From: Saccharothrix saharensis
GTDB taxonomy: Bacteria; Actinomycetota; Actinomycetes; Mycobacteriales; Pseudonocardiaceae
Assembly: GCF_006716745.1 (NCBI RefSeq)
Contig: NZ_VFPP01000001.1
Coordinates: forward strand, 6,149,386-6,213,385
DNA length: 64,000 nucleotides
Direction of reading: 5' to 3'
Shown here: positions 18,187-26,028 of the stretch, piece by piece
How the letters are laid out: each line of letters starts with the position of its first letter
How positions within the stretch are numbered: position 1 is the first letter of the stretch
The notes under the pieces: model-generated
What the model was told of the DNA's origin: nothing
Database searches by the model: none
The model's input: the letters and a program-made list of their open reading frames with translations, nothing else
Translations under genes and position numbers: made by a program

Positions 18187-21108
18187 TCACCTCCTGGACA
18201 GGATGCGTTCGCCGTCTGCGGTGGCGCGGGCGATCTCGGTTGCGCCGACCTGCACCACCACCGGCCGCGCGGCCAGCTCCCGCACGGCGTCCACCAGTTC
18301 GCCCAGGTCCGGCGGTGCCGTCCCGGCGGCCTCGGAAGCGTTGGTGCTGCGAATGATCACCCGATCCGGTGCGGTCCGACCGCGTGCGTCTTCGGGCGTG
18401 GCCATGCGTGGGATGCTGGCCGTCAGGTCGGACAGGTAGGCCCGGACGGCGGGTTCCTCGGCCTCGAACCCGGAGAGCAGACCGCGCATGATCAACCGGC
18501 CGTTGCCGCGCAGCAGGACGCGGTCACGTTCGGGCGGTCCCTTCCAGTTCGGCAGGAGGTTGGTCACCTGCCCGAGCTTGTCGCGCAGCGAGTTGATCAT
18601 GGACTCGATGCCGCGCAGCAGGCCCCGGATCAGGTTCTTTCCGGCCTCGACCAGCAGTGATCCGAGGTCGCCGAGCGCGCCGAGCAGCCGCGAGGGGATG
18701 CCCGCGACGAACGAGACCAGGCCGCCCGTGGCGAGGTCGACGCCGTTGCGGATGGCCTGCCAGGCTCTCGTGACGATGTCCCGCACGCCCGACCAGGCCC
18801 GCGACCAGTCGCCGGTGATCACGCCCATGACCAGGTCCAACAGGCCCTGGAGGAACGTGAGCGCGCCCGAGACGGTGTCCACGATGCGCGCGAAGATCGG
18901 CGCGACGACGTTGTCGATCAAGAACCGCAGGGTCGGGATCAGCTTGGACGTGACCTCGGCGGCGACGGCGGCGAACATGGCCGTCCAGGTCGCGAGCACC
19001 CCGGTGGCCTGCACGATCACCGGCACCAGGAGCGCGACGAGCTGGAGCAGCGGCGGCAGCAGCTCCGAGACGAGCTGGAGCAGGACCGGCGTCAGCGGGA
19101 GCAGACCTTCGGTCGTGATCCGCAACAGGCCCTCGACAAGCGGCGGCAACAGCGGCAGCAGTCCTTGCAGCCCAACGGCCAGCGTCTCGCCGAGCAACTG
19201 TCCAATCTGGACCAGAGTCGGCGTTGCTGCGGCGAGCCCGACCGACAGGACCTCGGCCAGTCGCTGGACCGTCGAGACGATCACCGGCAGCACGGGCAGC
19301 GCCGCCGTGAGCCCGGCGAGCAGGACTTGAGCCCAGACGTCGGCCAGTTGGCCGACCAGCGGCAGTACCGCCGCCAAGGCCGTGAGCAGCGCGCCGCCGA
19401 TCTGCGCCGCGATCGGCGTCAGAACGCGAAGCAGATTCGCGAGCGCCGGGGCGGCGATGTTCACGGCCTGCACGAGCAACTGGCCGAGTTGGACAATCAG
19501 CGGTGCGGCGGCGCGTGCCAAGCCGATCAGGGCCGGGGCCAGCGTGCGCACCCCGTCGGCCAGCGCGCCGCCGACGAGTTCGCCGACCAGCAGCGAGACC
19601 GCAGGGGCCAGCTCGGCGGTGACACCGGCCAGCAGCTCGACCGCCGGGACCAGCAGCGACGCCAGCGCCTGGGCCGCGACCCCGGCCAGGGGTGCGAGGG
19701 AGGCCAGGACGCGGCCCGCGGGCTCGACCGCGCCCACGAGCACGCCCAGCCCAGCGGCGACCATCGGCCCGAGCTGGGCGACGGCCGGGGCGAGGACCGC
19801 TCCGGCCACGCGTGCGAGTTCGGTGAGCAGGGGCAGCAGCGCCGAGGCCACCGCGCCCAGCCCGCTGAAGATCTGGTTGAGCGCGCGTGCGCCCTCCGCC
19901 GAGCGGAGGTAGGCCAACATCCCGTCGGTCAGCGCGTGCAGGGTGGTCAGCAGGCCCGCGCCCTGGGTGTTGGCGGCCGACAGGATCGTGAACACGATCC
20001 GGGCCAGGTTGCCCAGGATGTTCGCCAGGTCGCCCAGCGCGGACAGGCCGGCGGACAGCCACTCGCGTAGCTGCCCGGTCTCGCGGGCGGTGGCGATGAA
20101 CTGCGCGAACCGCTGCGTGCTCTCCCCGAGCCCGGAGGCGAAGCCGGGCAGGAAGTCCGAGCCCACGGCGGCGATGTCGCGGATGGCGCGCAGCAGCGGC
20201 GCCACACCGCCCGCCAGCGCGCGGACGGATTGGCCGGTGTTGTCCAGAATCAGCCGGACGTCATCGACCGTGCGCGCCTCGCCCGCGAACCCCGCCGCCT
20301 GCCGGGCGGCCTGGTTGTAGCCCTCGGCGATGCCGACCAGACCGTCACGCAGGACCGGCAGGTACCGGTCCCCCAGGCGTTCGACTTCGCTGCCGAGTCC
20401 GGCGAACAGCGCCGCCTGGACGTCGAGCTTGAGGCCGTCGAGCTGGGGGCGCAGGGCGCGGACGGCGTCGGTGGTCTCCCGCATTGCGGGCGGGAAGTCC
20501 TTGACCGCCTTGGCGTACTCGGCGGGCGTCTCCGCGCTGAGGGCGTCGTTGAGACCGTCGACGCCCAGGCGCAGCGCGCCCACGGCGGCGGCGGCGATGC
20601 CGACCGCCGGGACGATCAGCAGCGAACCGGCCGCGGTCCCCGCCGCCGCGCCCAGCCCGCCCATCAGCCCGAGTACCTGGGCGATGCCACCGGCCAGCGC
20701 GGCGTACTTCAGCGTCGCCGCGCCCACGGTGGCGGTGTGGGCGGTGACGCTGCCCGTCAGCCCGGTGACGCCCCGATCCAACTGGGCCAGCCCACGCACG
20801 CTCGCGCCCACGCTGCGGTCCAGGACCGTGCGGACGGTGACGGTGTGCCCGGACAACCGGCGCTTGAGGTCGGCGAACTCGTCACGGGCCGGTGCGGAGT
20901 CCAGTTCGGCCAGCAGCCGCATCGCGGTCCGGTCGCCCGCGCGGGCCAGCTCTGCGAGCTGGGCGCGCACCAGCGCGGTCTGGATCTGCGCGCCCAGGGT
21001 GATGTCGGGTGCGCCGCGCTGGGCCTGGTTGATCTGCTCGCGGACGTGCCGCCCGAGGCCCTGGAGGCTGGGCAGGATGGTGAGGTAGGCGTGGCCGACG
21101 GTTGCCAG
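18187..21108 (-). CDS. Phage tail tape measure protein
   Basis: About 973 residues, extremely Ala/Leu/Val-rich, with long hydrophobic helices and a C-terminal LTASIPRMATPEDARGR region. Size, composition and position after the G/T chaperone genes identify the tape measure protein that sets tail length. The frame stays coding well upstream of the first GTG (20970), giving LATVGHAYLTILPSLQGLG, the typical N-terminus of actinophage tape measures. The only start available for that form is a CTG at 21108, just after the T stop at 21115. A CTG start is therefore proposed; otherwise 46 conserved-looking residues would be lost. Confidence 0.88.
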   Translation of the reverse strand: MATVGHAYLTILPSLQGLGRHVREQINQAQRGAPDITLGAQIQTALVRAQLAELARAGDRTAMRLLAELDSAPARDEFADLKRRLSGHTVTVRTVLDRSVGASVRGLAQLDRGVTGLTGSVTAHTATVGAATLKYAALAGGIAQVLGLMGGLGAAAGTAAGSLLIVPAVGIAAAAVGALRLGVDGLNDALSAETPAEYAKAVKDFPPAMRETTDAVRALRPQLDGLKLDVQAALFAGLGSEVERLGDRYLPVLRDGLVGIAEGYNQAARQAAGFAGEARTVDDVRLILDNTGQSVRALAGGVAPLLRAIRDIAAVGSDFLPGFASGLGESTQRFAQFIATARETGQLREWLSAGLSALGDLANILGNLARIVFTILSAANTQGAGLLTTLHALTDGMLAYLRSAEGARALNQIFSGLGAVASALLPLLTELARVAGAVLAPAVAQLGPMVAAGLGVLVGAVEPAGRVLASLAPLAGVAAQALASLLVPAVELLAGVTAELAPAVSLLVGELVGGALADGVRTLAPALIGLARAAAPLIVQLGQLLVQAVNIAAPALANLLRVLTPIAAQIGGALLTALAAVLPLVGQLADVWAQVLLAGLTAALPVLPVIVSTVQRLAEVLSVGLAAATPTLVQIGQLLGETLAVGLQGLLPLLPPLVEGLLRITTEGLLPLTPVLLQLVSELLPPLLQLVALLVPVIVQATGVLATWTAMFAAVAAEVTSKLIPTLRFLIDNVVAPIFARIVDTVSGALTFLQGLLDLVMGVITGDWSRAWSGVRDIVTRAWQAIRNGVDLATGGLVSFVAGIPSRLLGALGDLGSLLVEAGKNLIRGLLRGIESMINSLRDKLGQVTNLLPNWKGPPERDRVLLRGNGRLIMRGLLSGFEAEEPAVRAYLSDLTASIPRMATPEDARGRTAPDRVIIRSTNASEAAGTAPPDLGELVDAVRELAARPVVVQVGATEIARATADGERILSRR

Positions 21109-21114
21109 GAGCGC

Positions 21115-21522
21115 TCACGCTCCCCGCATCCAGAACGCGATCTCGCGCAGTGACTTCGTCTCGGCCTGGGGTTCACCCCCTGCCGGTGCGGGAGGGGCGG
21201 TGTCGCCGAGGTCCAACGGCGCGGCGATGTCGGCGTCGGTGACCTTGCCGCCCAGGGCGGTGGCGACGGTGGCCCACAGCAGGGTCACGCGGCGTTCGAG
21301 TGCGGCGAGCAGGACTTCGGGCCGGGTCCATCCGGCGTCGGGTCCGGTCGCGCGCCACACGGCGGCGTCGTCCGGGAGGTGCGCGACCACGGCGCACACC
21401 CGCCGGAACGACAACCGGCCCCGGTAGAGGTCCAACAGGTCCAGGCCCAGCCGCAGGAAGTCGACTTCGAGGGCGTGGGCGGTGGTGTCGTCCGCCAGGA
21501 GGCGGGCGACGATCAGGGGTTT
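21115..21522 (-). CDS. Tail assembly chaperone, T part expressed by -1 frameshift
   Basis: This frame (KPLIVARLLADDTTAHALEV onward) encodes the T extension of the tail assembly chaperone. It has no convincing start of its own and overlaps the end of the G frame. A canonical slippery heptamer GGGAAAC at 21519-21525 on the minus strand lies four codons before the G stop, and a -1 shift there joins the two. The resulting G-T fusion assists tail-tube polymerisation around the tape measure. This layout is nearly universal in siphoviruses. The T stop is six bases before the proposed tape-measure start. Confidence 0.85.
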   Translation of the reverse strand, partial: KPLIVARLLADDTTAHALEVDFLRLGLDLLDLYRGRLSFRRVCAVVAHLPDDAAVWRATGPDAGWTRPEVLLAALERRVTLLWATVATALGGKVTDADIAAPLDLGDTAPPAPAGGEPQAETKSLREIAFWMRGA

Positions 21523-21788
21523 CCCCGCCCCAGCTCCCGCATGATCGTCTGCGAGAAGTGCTCCGCGTCGGCGGCGGTGGTCGCCAGGCCGCGCCACGTC
21601 GTGTACTGCTCGTCACCGAGGATCAGCCGCAGCGACAGCAGGACCTTGCCCTCCTCCTCGGCCTCGATCGCGGCCAACGGGAACTCCGAGGCGGACGGCA
21701 GGGTGAAGCGCTTGCCGCGCCACATCACCGCGTGCTCGCTGCGCGCGGCTGGGCGGTTGGTGGCCTCGCGGCGCTGGGATCGGCTCAC
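21513..21788 (-). CDS. Tail assembly chaperone, G protein
   Basis: A 91-residue protein (VSRSQRREATNRPAA to LGRGNP) between the major tail protein and tape measure genes, the position of the tail assembly chaperone G. It contains KRFTLPSASEFPLAAIEAEEEG, typical of actinophage chaperones. The GTG overlaps the major tail protein stop by GTGA. Most ribosomes should terminate at 21513; a fraction slip at GGGAAAC into the T frame. No membrane or enzymatic feature is present. Confidence 0.85.
   Translation of the reverse strand: MSRSQRREATNRPAARSEHAVMWRGKRFTLPSASEFPLAAIEAEEEGKVLLSLRLILGDEQYTTWRGLATTAADAEHFSQTIMRELGRGNP
21519..21525 (-). promoter_or_regulatory. -1 ribosomal slippery site GGGAAAC
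   Basis: In the G frame the codons read G GGA AAC, the classic X XXY YYZ heptamer. Slipping back one base places ribosomes in the T frame (AAA CCC CTG). It lies just upstream of the G stop codon. Confidence 0.85.
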
Positions 21789-22414
21789 TTCGTGTTCTCC
21801 TCGATGGCGAGCGTGCCGCCGCCGCTGGGCGGGGCGAGCAGGACGGCGGGGTCGTCGGTGAGCCACACGGCCAGCGTGGTGCCGGTAGCGGGGGCGAGTG
21901 CGGCGAAGGTCAGGCCCCAGCGGGCTTCCTGGGTTCGGGTCCACTGGGCGTCCTGGGTTTCGGAGACCTCGGCGCGCGGGACGTAGAGCCGGTGGTGGTA
22001 GATCTCGGTGGCGGAGATCTGGTCGACCCAGTCCACGCACAGGGCGCGTTCGTCACCCTTGGGCACGCTGCTGATCTCGGCGCGGTACTTCTTCGACCCG
22101 GCGGAGGTCTCGGCGAACACCATCCCGCCGAAGTACGCGCCCAGCACGATGCCCTTGGTCTCCTGGAAGACGCTGGAGACGCCGAACTCCTGGCTGGTGT
22201 AGATGTAGCGCGCGGGGGTGACCTGCTGCCAGTGCGTGGTGCCGGACTTCTCCACCGCGCGGCGGATGGTCACCCCGTCCTCGGTCGACAGGCCCAGCCC
22301 GCTCCACGCGGCAGGCAGGGGCGTGCCGGGGTCGGGTGGTTCGGGTGTGCCCGGTGGGGCGAGGGAGAGTTCCCCGGTGCCGGGGACGCGGACGAGGGTG
22401 GGACTCGGGGCCAA
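21785..22414 (-). CDS. Major tail (tube) protein
   Basis: A 209-residue protein directly upstream of the G/T chaperone genes, the fixed position of the siphovirus tail tube subunit. The sequence is beta-rich (GVSSVFQETKGIVLGAYFG and YHHRLYVPRAEVSETQ), consistent with the tube fold. The frame extends further upstream, but TTG 22414 is chosen because GGAGG lies eight bases before it. The C-terminus ends TLAIEENTK and the stop overlaps the G start. Confidence 0.82.
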   Translation of the reverse strand: MAPSPTLVRVPGTGELSLAPPGTPEPPDPGTPLPAAWSGLGLSTEDGVTIRRAVEKSGTTHWQQVTPARYIYTSQEFGVSSVFQETKGIVLGAYFGGMVFAETSAGSKKYRAEISSVPKGDERALCVDWVDQISATEIYHHRLYVPRAEVSETQDAQWTRTQEARWGLTFAALAPATGTTLAVWLTDDPAVLLAPPSGGGTLAIEENTK

Positions 22415-22500
22415 GCGGACGACCTCCAGGAGGAACGCGGGAGGGCTGCTCTCCTGGTGGTGCTTGGAGGCGGGCAGCCTCCCGAGACGGGTACGAGGGT

Positions 22501-22917
22501 TCAGCGGACGGTGGAGCGGGCGCGCACCGCGACGGCGGCGGTGGCCAAGGGGCGGTCGGTGTGCGGGTCGAGCCCTGCGAGTGGGCCGGTGACGGGTTCG
22601 CCGCCGGTCAGGCCGGGTGCCGGTCGCGGGGCGCACAGCTGCGCCAGCGCCAGGCCCACGGCGGCCTTGGCGGCGTGCTCGGAGCGGTGCCAGCAGGTCA
22701 GCCGGATCACTACGCGCTGAAGCGCGGGCCACTGCCAGGTGTGGCCGTCCTCGGCGACCAGCAGCCACGGCAACGACGGCGGACCGCCGTCCGGGCCGGT
22801 GCCCACCTGGGTGGACACCTTGATGCCCGCGAGCACTGGTTCGGGTCGGGCGGCCAGCTGCGGCCTGAGTGCGCGGACGACCAGTTCGGCCACGTCGACG
22901 GGGACCGGCAGCGTCAC
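22501..22917 (-). CDS. Head-tail joining / tail terminator protein
   Basis: A 138-residue protein between connector genes and the major tail gene, where siphoviruses encode the tail terminator or tail-completion protein (DUF3168-like). It starts MTLPVPVDVAELVVRALRPQL, the usual helix of such proteins. Its ATG overlaps the stop of the gene upstream (ATGA). The family is deduced from order, size and N-terminal pattern. Confidence 0.7.
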   Translation of the reverse strand: MTLPVPVDVAELVVRALRPQLAARPEPVLAGIKVSTQVGTGPDGGPPSLPWLLVAEDGHTWQWPALQRVVIRLTCWHRSEHAAKAAVGLALAQLCAPRPAPGLTGGEPVTGPLAGLDPHTDRPLATAAVAVRARSTVR

Positions 22918-23231
22918 GGCTGCCTGTCCGCGTCCAGGCCGTCGACTTCCAGCCCTGCGGCTTCGGCCGCGCGTTTGAGCAGGCCGTAACGCGCCTCCAT
23001 GCCGACCCCGGCGGGATGTCGCACCGCGACGGTGACGCCCACCCGGTCGCGGCGGGGATCGTCGAAGACCTCGACCGGCAGCGGCTCGCCGCTGGTGACG
23101 CGGTGACCGGCGCCGCGTGCCGCCGTGCCGACCTGATCGGCCGCGGCCTGCACCACGTCCCGGAAGCCGTCCGAGTTCAGCAACTGGCGCACGCCGTCCC
23201 GGTCGAGGCGGAAGCCGTGGAATGCGTCCAT
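22914..23231 (-). CDS. HK97 gp10-like neck protein
   Basis: A 105-residue protein starting MDAFHGFRLDRDGVRQLLNS, with GGAGG seven bases before the ATG. Small basic proteins of this size in this slot are gp10-like head-tail neck components. It has the pattern of a short helix followed by strands ending in the RYGLLKRAAEAAGL region. The assignment is from synteny; no catalytic motif is present. Confidence 0.65.
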   Translation of the reverse strand: MDAFHGFRLDRDGVRQLLNSDGFRDVVQAAADQVGTAARGAGHRVTSGEPLPVEVFDDPRRDRVGVTVAVRHPAGVGMEARYGLLKRAAEAAGLEVDGLDADRQP

Positions 23232-23233
23232 CT

Positions 23234-23653
23234 TCAGCCCTCCACGTGTCGGAGTCGGGTCTCGTAGTGGACGTGGCCGAACCGGGGTTCCCAGCAGTCG
23301 GGTTCGCCGTCGACCTCCAACACCCGCTCGCGCCACTCGATGCGCTCGCGGGCGACCAGACGCTCGATGCCGAACAGCCGCCACGCCGTGGTCACGGGGC
23401 GGCGGCCGGGTTCGGCGGGTTCGGCCGAGGTGACCGGCTGGAGCAGGCCCCACATCACGCGACGCGGGGCGTCCGGCCCGTAGTCGAGGTCCGGGGTGGG
23501 GTTGTCGTACTCGTCGGTGACCGGTGTGGGGGTGACGACGAGGAAGCGGTGAGGTAGCTGAACGGCGCTGCTCCCTTCGGAGTAGGGCGAATGGGTGATC
23601 GGGTGGTGATTCTGTTTCGCCGGGTAAGCGCGCGGCGATAGAGGGGCAGGCAC
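23234..23653 (-). CDS. Head-tail stopper-like protein
   Basis: A 139-residue protein whose recognisable fold begins at LPHRFLVVTPTPVTDEYDNP, the usual start of phage head-closure (stopper) proteins. That would place the true N-terminus some 30 residues into the open frame, but no ATG, GTG or TTG is available there; the only start is GTG 23653. This GTG lies inside a stem-loop (23650-23680). Either translation is controlled by the hairpin or an unusual start is used closer to the conserved part. Confidence 0.65.
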   Translation of the reverse strand: MPAPLSPRAYPAKQNHHPITHSPYSEGSSAVQLPHRFLVVTPTPVTDEYDNPTPDLDYGPDAPRRVMWGLLQPVTSAEPAEPGRRPVTTAWRLFGIERLVARERIEWRERVLEVDGEPDCWEPRFGHVHYETRLRHVEG

Positions 23654-23680
23654 CGGGGGACGCCCCCCGACCCCCGGTGC
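23650..23680. terminator. Stem-loop between connector genes
   Basis: Arms 23650-23659 (GCACCGGGGG) and 23671-23680 pair perfectly over ten bases with an 11-base loop. It lies in the 42-base gap between two minus-strand head-tail genes and contains the candidate GTG start at 23653. No T-run follows, so attenuator, processing site or translational control are all possible. Confidence 0.55.
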
Positions 23681-23695
23681 CCGTTTCCCCCGAGG

Positions 23696-24052
23696 TCAGG
23701 CGGTCCAGATGGAGAACGCGCCGCGCGGCGCGGGAGCGGGTGGCCGGAGCAGGTCCAACTCGTCGTCGGTGAGGTAGAGCCCGCCGCCCTCGTGCGCGGC
23801 CGTGCGCGAGTGCCCGCCCACCGTCTCGGACTTGTTGCCGTCCGGCGGTGACGCCAACGCCCGCAGCACCGCCGTGGCGATCACACCGGGCGCGGTCGCG
23901 GGCGGCGGGTCGGACAGGTCCGGCACGCGGGCGCGGATGATCGCCGAGGCGTCGCCGACCAGCACCGCCGCGCGGGCCTGCTGCTCCGGGGTCAGCTGTG
24001 CCTCGGCGCGGGACTGCACGTCGACGACGGTGGCCAGGTCGGCAGCGGCCAT
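23696..24052 (-). CDS. Head-tail connector protein
   Basis: A 118-residue helical protein (MAAADLATVVDVQSRAEAQL) with strong GGGAGG before the ATG. Size, helical N-terminus and position after the capsid genes match the gp6/gp15-like adaptor that binds the portal. It is the first gene of the connector-tail segment, separated from the capsid genes by an oppositely oriented STAS gene, so it probably has its own promoter or is reached by read-through. Confidence 0.7.
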   Translation of the reverse strand: MAAADLATVVDVQSRAEAQLTPEQQARAAVLVGDASAIIRARVPDLSDPPPATAPGVIATAVLRALASPPDGNKSETVGGHSRTAAHEGGGLYLTDDELDLLRPPAPAPRGAFSIWTA

Positions 24053-24067
24053 GTTCCCACCTCCCGG

Positions 24068-24080
24068 TCACACCGTGTGA
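24068..24080. promoter_or_regulatory. Short palindrome upstream of connector and STAS genes
   Basis: TCACAC, one base, GTGTGA forms a perfect six-base-arm palindrome 16 bases upstream of the connector ATG in the region divergent from the STAS gene. It is operator-like, but no regulator can be assigned. Confidence 0.35.
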
Positions 24081-24232
24081 GCTGCACTGATCGGTGCCGC
24101 TCCATCAGGGGCACAGGCGCTGTGCGGGCGGCGGGCCGCGACTACCGTTCTCGGTGGTCGACCTGACCTGCTCGGGGTTGGAACCGCAGCCCACGACGCC
24201 TGGTGACGGGGAATGCAAGGGGTGTTGAGCGG

Positions 24233-24640
24233 ATGGGCGAGGACAGCGCGGCGGCGGCCTCGGCGCAGGCCGTCACGGTGGACGGCGTGCCGGTGCTGCG
24301 GGTGGTGGGCGAGCTGGACATGACCGCCCTGGACACGGTGCGGGCCGAGCTGCTGATCTGGCTGGACAGCGCCCCCGAGCAGGTGGTGATCGACCTGACC
24401 GGGGTGACGTTCATGGGGTCCAGTGGCCTGGCGCTGCTGATAGAGGCCGCCGCGCACGCCGACCGGTGCGGGGTGCGGTTCGTGCTGGCCGCCGGTCACC
24501 GGGAAGTGCTGCGCCCGATCCAGGTCACCAATCTGGACGAGGTGTTCGACCTGTACCCCGACGTCGCCCAGGCCGTGGCCGCCGTGACGACCACGACGCC
24601 CCAGCCCTCACCGGTCGAGGTCGAGCCGCAGGACGTTTGA
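24233..24640 (+). CDS. STAS-domain anti-sigma-factor-antagonist-like protein (moron)
   Basis: A 135-residue single STAS domain. It contains VVGELDMTALDTVRAEL and VVIDLTGVTFMGSSGLALL; Ser64 aligns with the serine phosphorylated by kinase anti-sigma factors in SpoIIAA, although the usual Asp before the serine pair is Gly. Such proteins sequester anti-sigma kinases and free a sigma factor. It reads rightwards against the capsid/tail operon and is followed by a strong terminator, so it is an independent unit. No kinase partner is present in the prophage, so a host partner is inferred. ATG 24233 is preferred; GTG 24203 would add ten residues. Confidence 0.85.
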   Translation: MGEDSAAAASAQAVTVDGVPVLRVVGELDMTALDTVRAELLIWLDSAPEQVVIDLTGVTFMGSSGLALLIEAAAHADRCGVRFVLAAGHREVLRPIQVTNLDEVFDLYPDVAQAVAAVTTTTPQPSPVEVEPQDV

Positions 24641-24770
24641 TCACGTTCGCGCGGTGTATCCGTCACTTGTCGTGTTGGTGTCTGCGGCACGGACGCGACG
24701 GGGGGCCGTCCGGTCCTGGCCAGTCTCGACGCCGAGGCGTTAAGCAGCCAGCGCCCGCGCCGGTCCGGTC

Positions 24771-24815
24771 GCGCGGTGCGGGCTCACGGCAAACCGCCCG
24801 AGCCCCGCACCGCGC
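24771..24815. terminator. Bidirectional terminator after STAS gene
   Basis: GCGCGGTGCGGG (24771-24782) pairs exactly with 24804-24815, and three further pairs extend the stem past a bulged C. It lies between the convergent STAS gene and the end of the capsid genes and could stop transcription from both sides. Confidence 0.7.
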
Positions 24816-24840
24816 CCAATCACCACCTCACGCACCGGGT

Positions 24841-25020
24841 TCAGTCCTGCGTCGGGTCCTTGGGCGGACGTCCACCCGCCGCACGGACGCCCAACTCGGC
24901 GGGCAGCCCGCGCAGGGCCTCGATCACTGCCTTGTCGGTCACCTCGGCCTCGCCGTCGGTGAAGGTGACGCCCAGGTCGTGGATCACGAGCTGCTTGTAG
25001 CGGGTGCTGGTGAACTTCAC
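24841..25020 (-). CDS. Small protein downstream of major capsid gene
   Basis: A 59-residue protein (VKFTSTRYKQLVIHDLGVTF) starting at a GTG that overlaps the capsid stop by GTGA. Short proteins of this type directly follow capsid genes in many actinophages and some decorate the head, but no function is established. The C-terminus is charged and proline-rich. It is too short for firm family assignment. Confidence 0.65.
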   Translation of the reverse strand: MKFTSTRYKQLVIHDLGVTFTDGEAEVTDKAVIEALRGLPAELGVRAAGGRPPKDPTQD

Positions 25021-26012
25021 GCACCACCCCCGGTCGGGCCGGTGGTCAGACCGGTGATCTTGCCGTGCGCGATCTCCGGCCCGTACTCCAAGGAGATCTC
25101 GCCGTAGATCTGCGCCCGATCGGAACTGCCGGTCTTGGCCAGCGGCTCCGAGAACAGGAACCCCTGCCCCGGCTTCTCCAGCAGCACCGGCGCGCACTGG
25201 TCGAGGCTGACTACCTGGACCGTGTCGGTCGGCATGTACCGGTTGAGCATGATCGACAACCGGCCGAAGTCGGTCTCGATCGTGGTCACCGCGACACCGC
25301 CGACGTTGCGGGTCTCCTCGCGGTAGTTCTTCTTGATGACGAACTCGTCGGTGAGCTGCCGCTTCTGCCAGGCGTTGCACATCAGCGTGGCCGTCTCCGA
25401 CACCTGGATGCCGCCGTTCTCCCACACCTTCTGCAACAGGTCGATCACCATGCGCTCGGTGAGGGGCGTCGGGGTGGCGTTGGTGATCACGTTGGTGCGG
25501 GTGGCCTCCAGGATGCCCCTGGTCCTGCGCACCGTGGAGCTGTCGGTGGGCTCCTGGTAGCGGCCGACCAGGAACGTCAACTCGACGTCGCGGGCGATCT
25601 GCACGAGCGCCTGGCGGGTCTGCCAGTCCATCTCGTTCGGGACGGCGTTGGTGCCGCCGATGGCGGCGGCGTTCGGGTTGGCCGCGCCGGTCCCGGCGAA
25701 CATGTCCTGCGTGGACTGCCGGGTGTAGGTGACGCCCACGGTCTCCTGGTGGATCTCCAGGACGTTGCGGTCCTGCCCCCTCACGCGGGTCTCGGCGGGC
25801 GGGGCGTCCGCGCCCTCCAGGCGCTGGCGGTTGGGGTCCGGCGGGCGCAGGTCGTACACGGTCCAGGTGTGGACCACGGCGTTCGCGCGCCGCCCGCCGG
25901 TCAGACCGCCGATCGCGGACAGGAACGGCGTGTCGGTCGGGGTGAGGCCGAACAGTTCGCCGACGTAGTTGGGGCTGTTGTAGGTGTTGGCGATAGCGGC
26001 GATACCGGGCAA
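25017..26012 (-). CDS. Major capsid protein
   Basis: A 331-residue capsid subunit of the HK97 fold, apparently the SU10/DUF5309-like group. Visible features are the N-terminal NTYNSPNYVGELFGLTPTDTP and later segments such as EKPGQGFLFSEPLAKTG. It follows the scaffold gene and precedes the small GTGA-coupled gene. The start is TTG at 26012 with AAGGAG five bases upstream, which fixes it well. It is an abundant late protein despite a TTG start. Confidence 0.88.
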   Translation of the reverse strand: MPGIAAIANTYNSPNYVGELFGLTPTDTPFLSAIGGLTGGRRANAVVHTWTVYDLRPPDPNRQRLEGADAPPAETRVRGQDRNVLEIHQETVGVTYTRQSTQDMFAGTGAANPNAAAIGGTNAVPNEMDWQTRQALVQIARDVELTFLVGRYQEPTDSSTVRRTRGILEATRTNVITNATPTPLTERMVIDLLQKVWENGGIQVSETATLMCNAWQKRQLTDEFVIKKNYREETRNVGGVAVTTIETDFGRLSIMLNRYMPTDTVQVVSLDQCAPVLLEKPGQGFLFSEPLAKTGSSDRAQIYGEISLEYGPEIAHGKITGLTTGPTGGGA

Positions 26013-26028
26013 GGATTCTCCTTACGTG

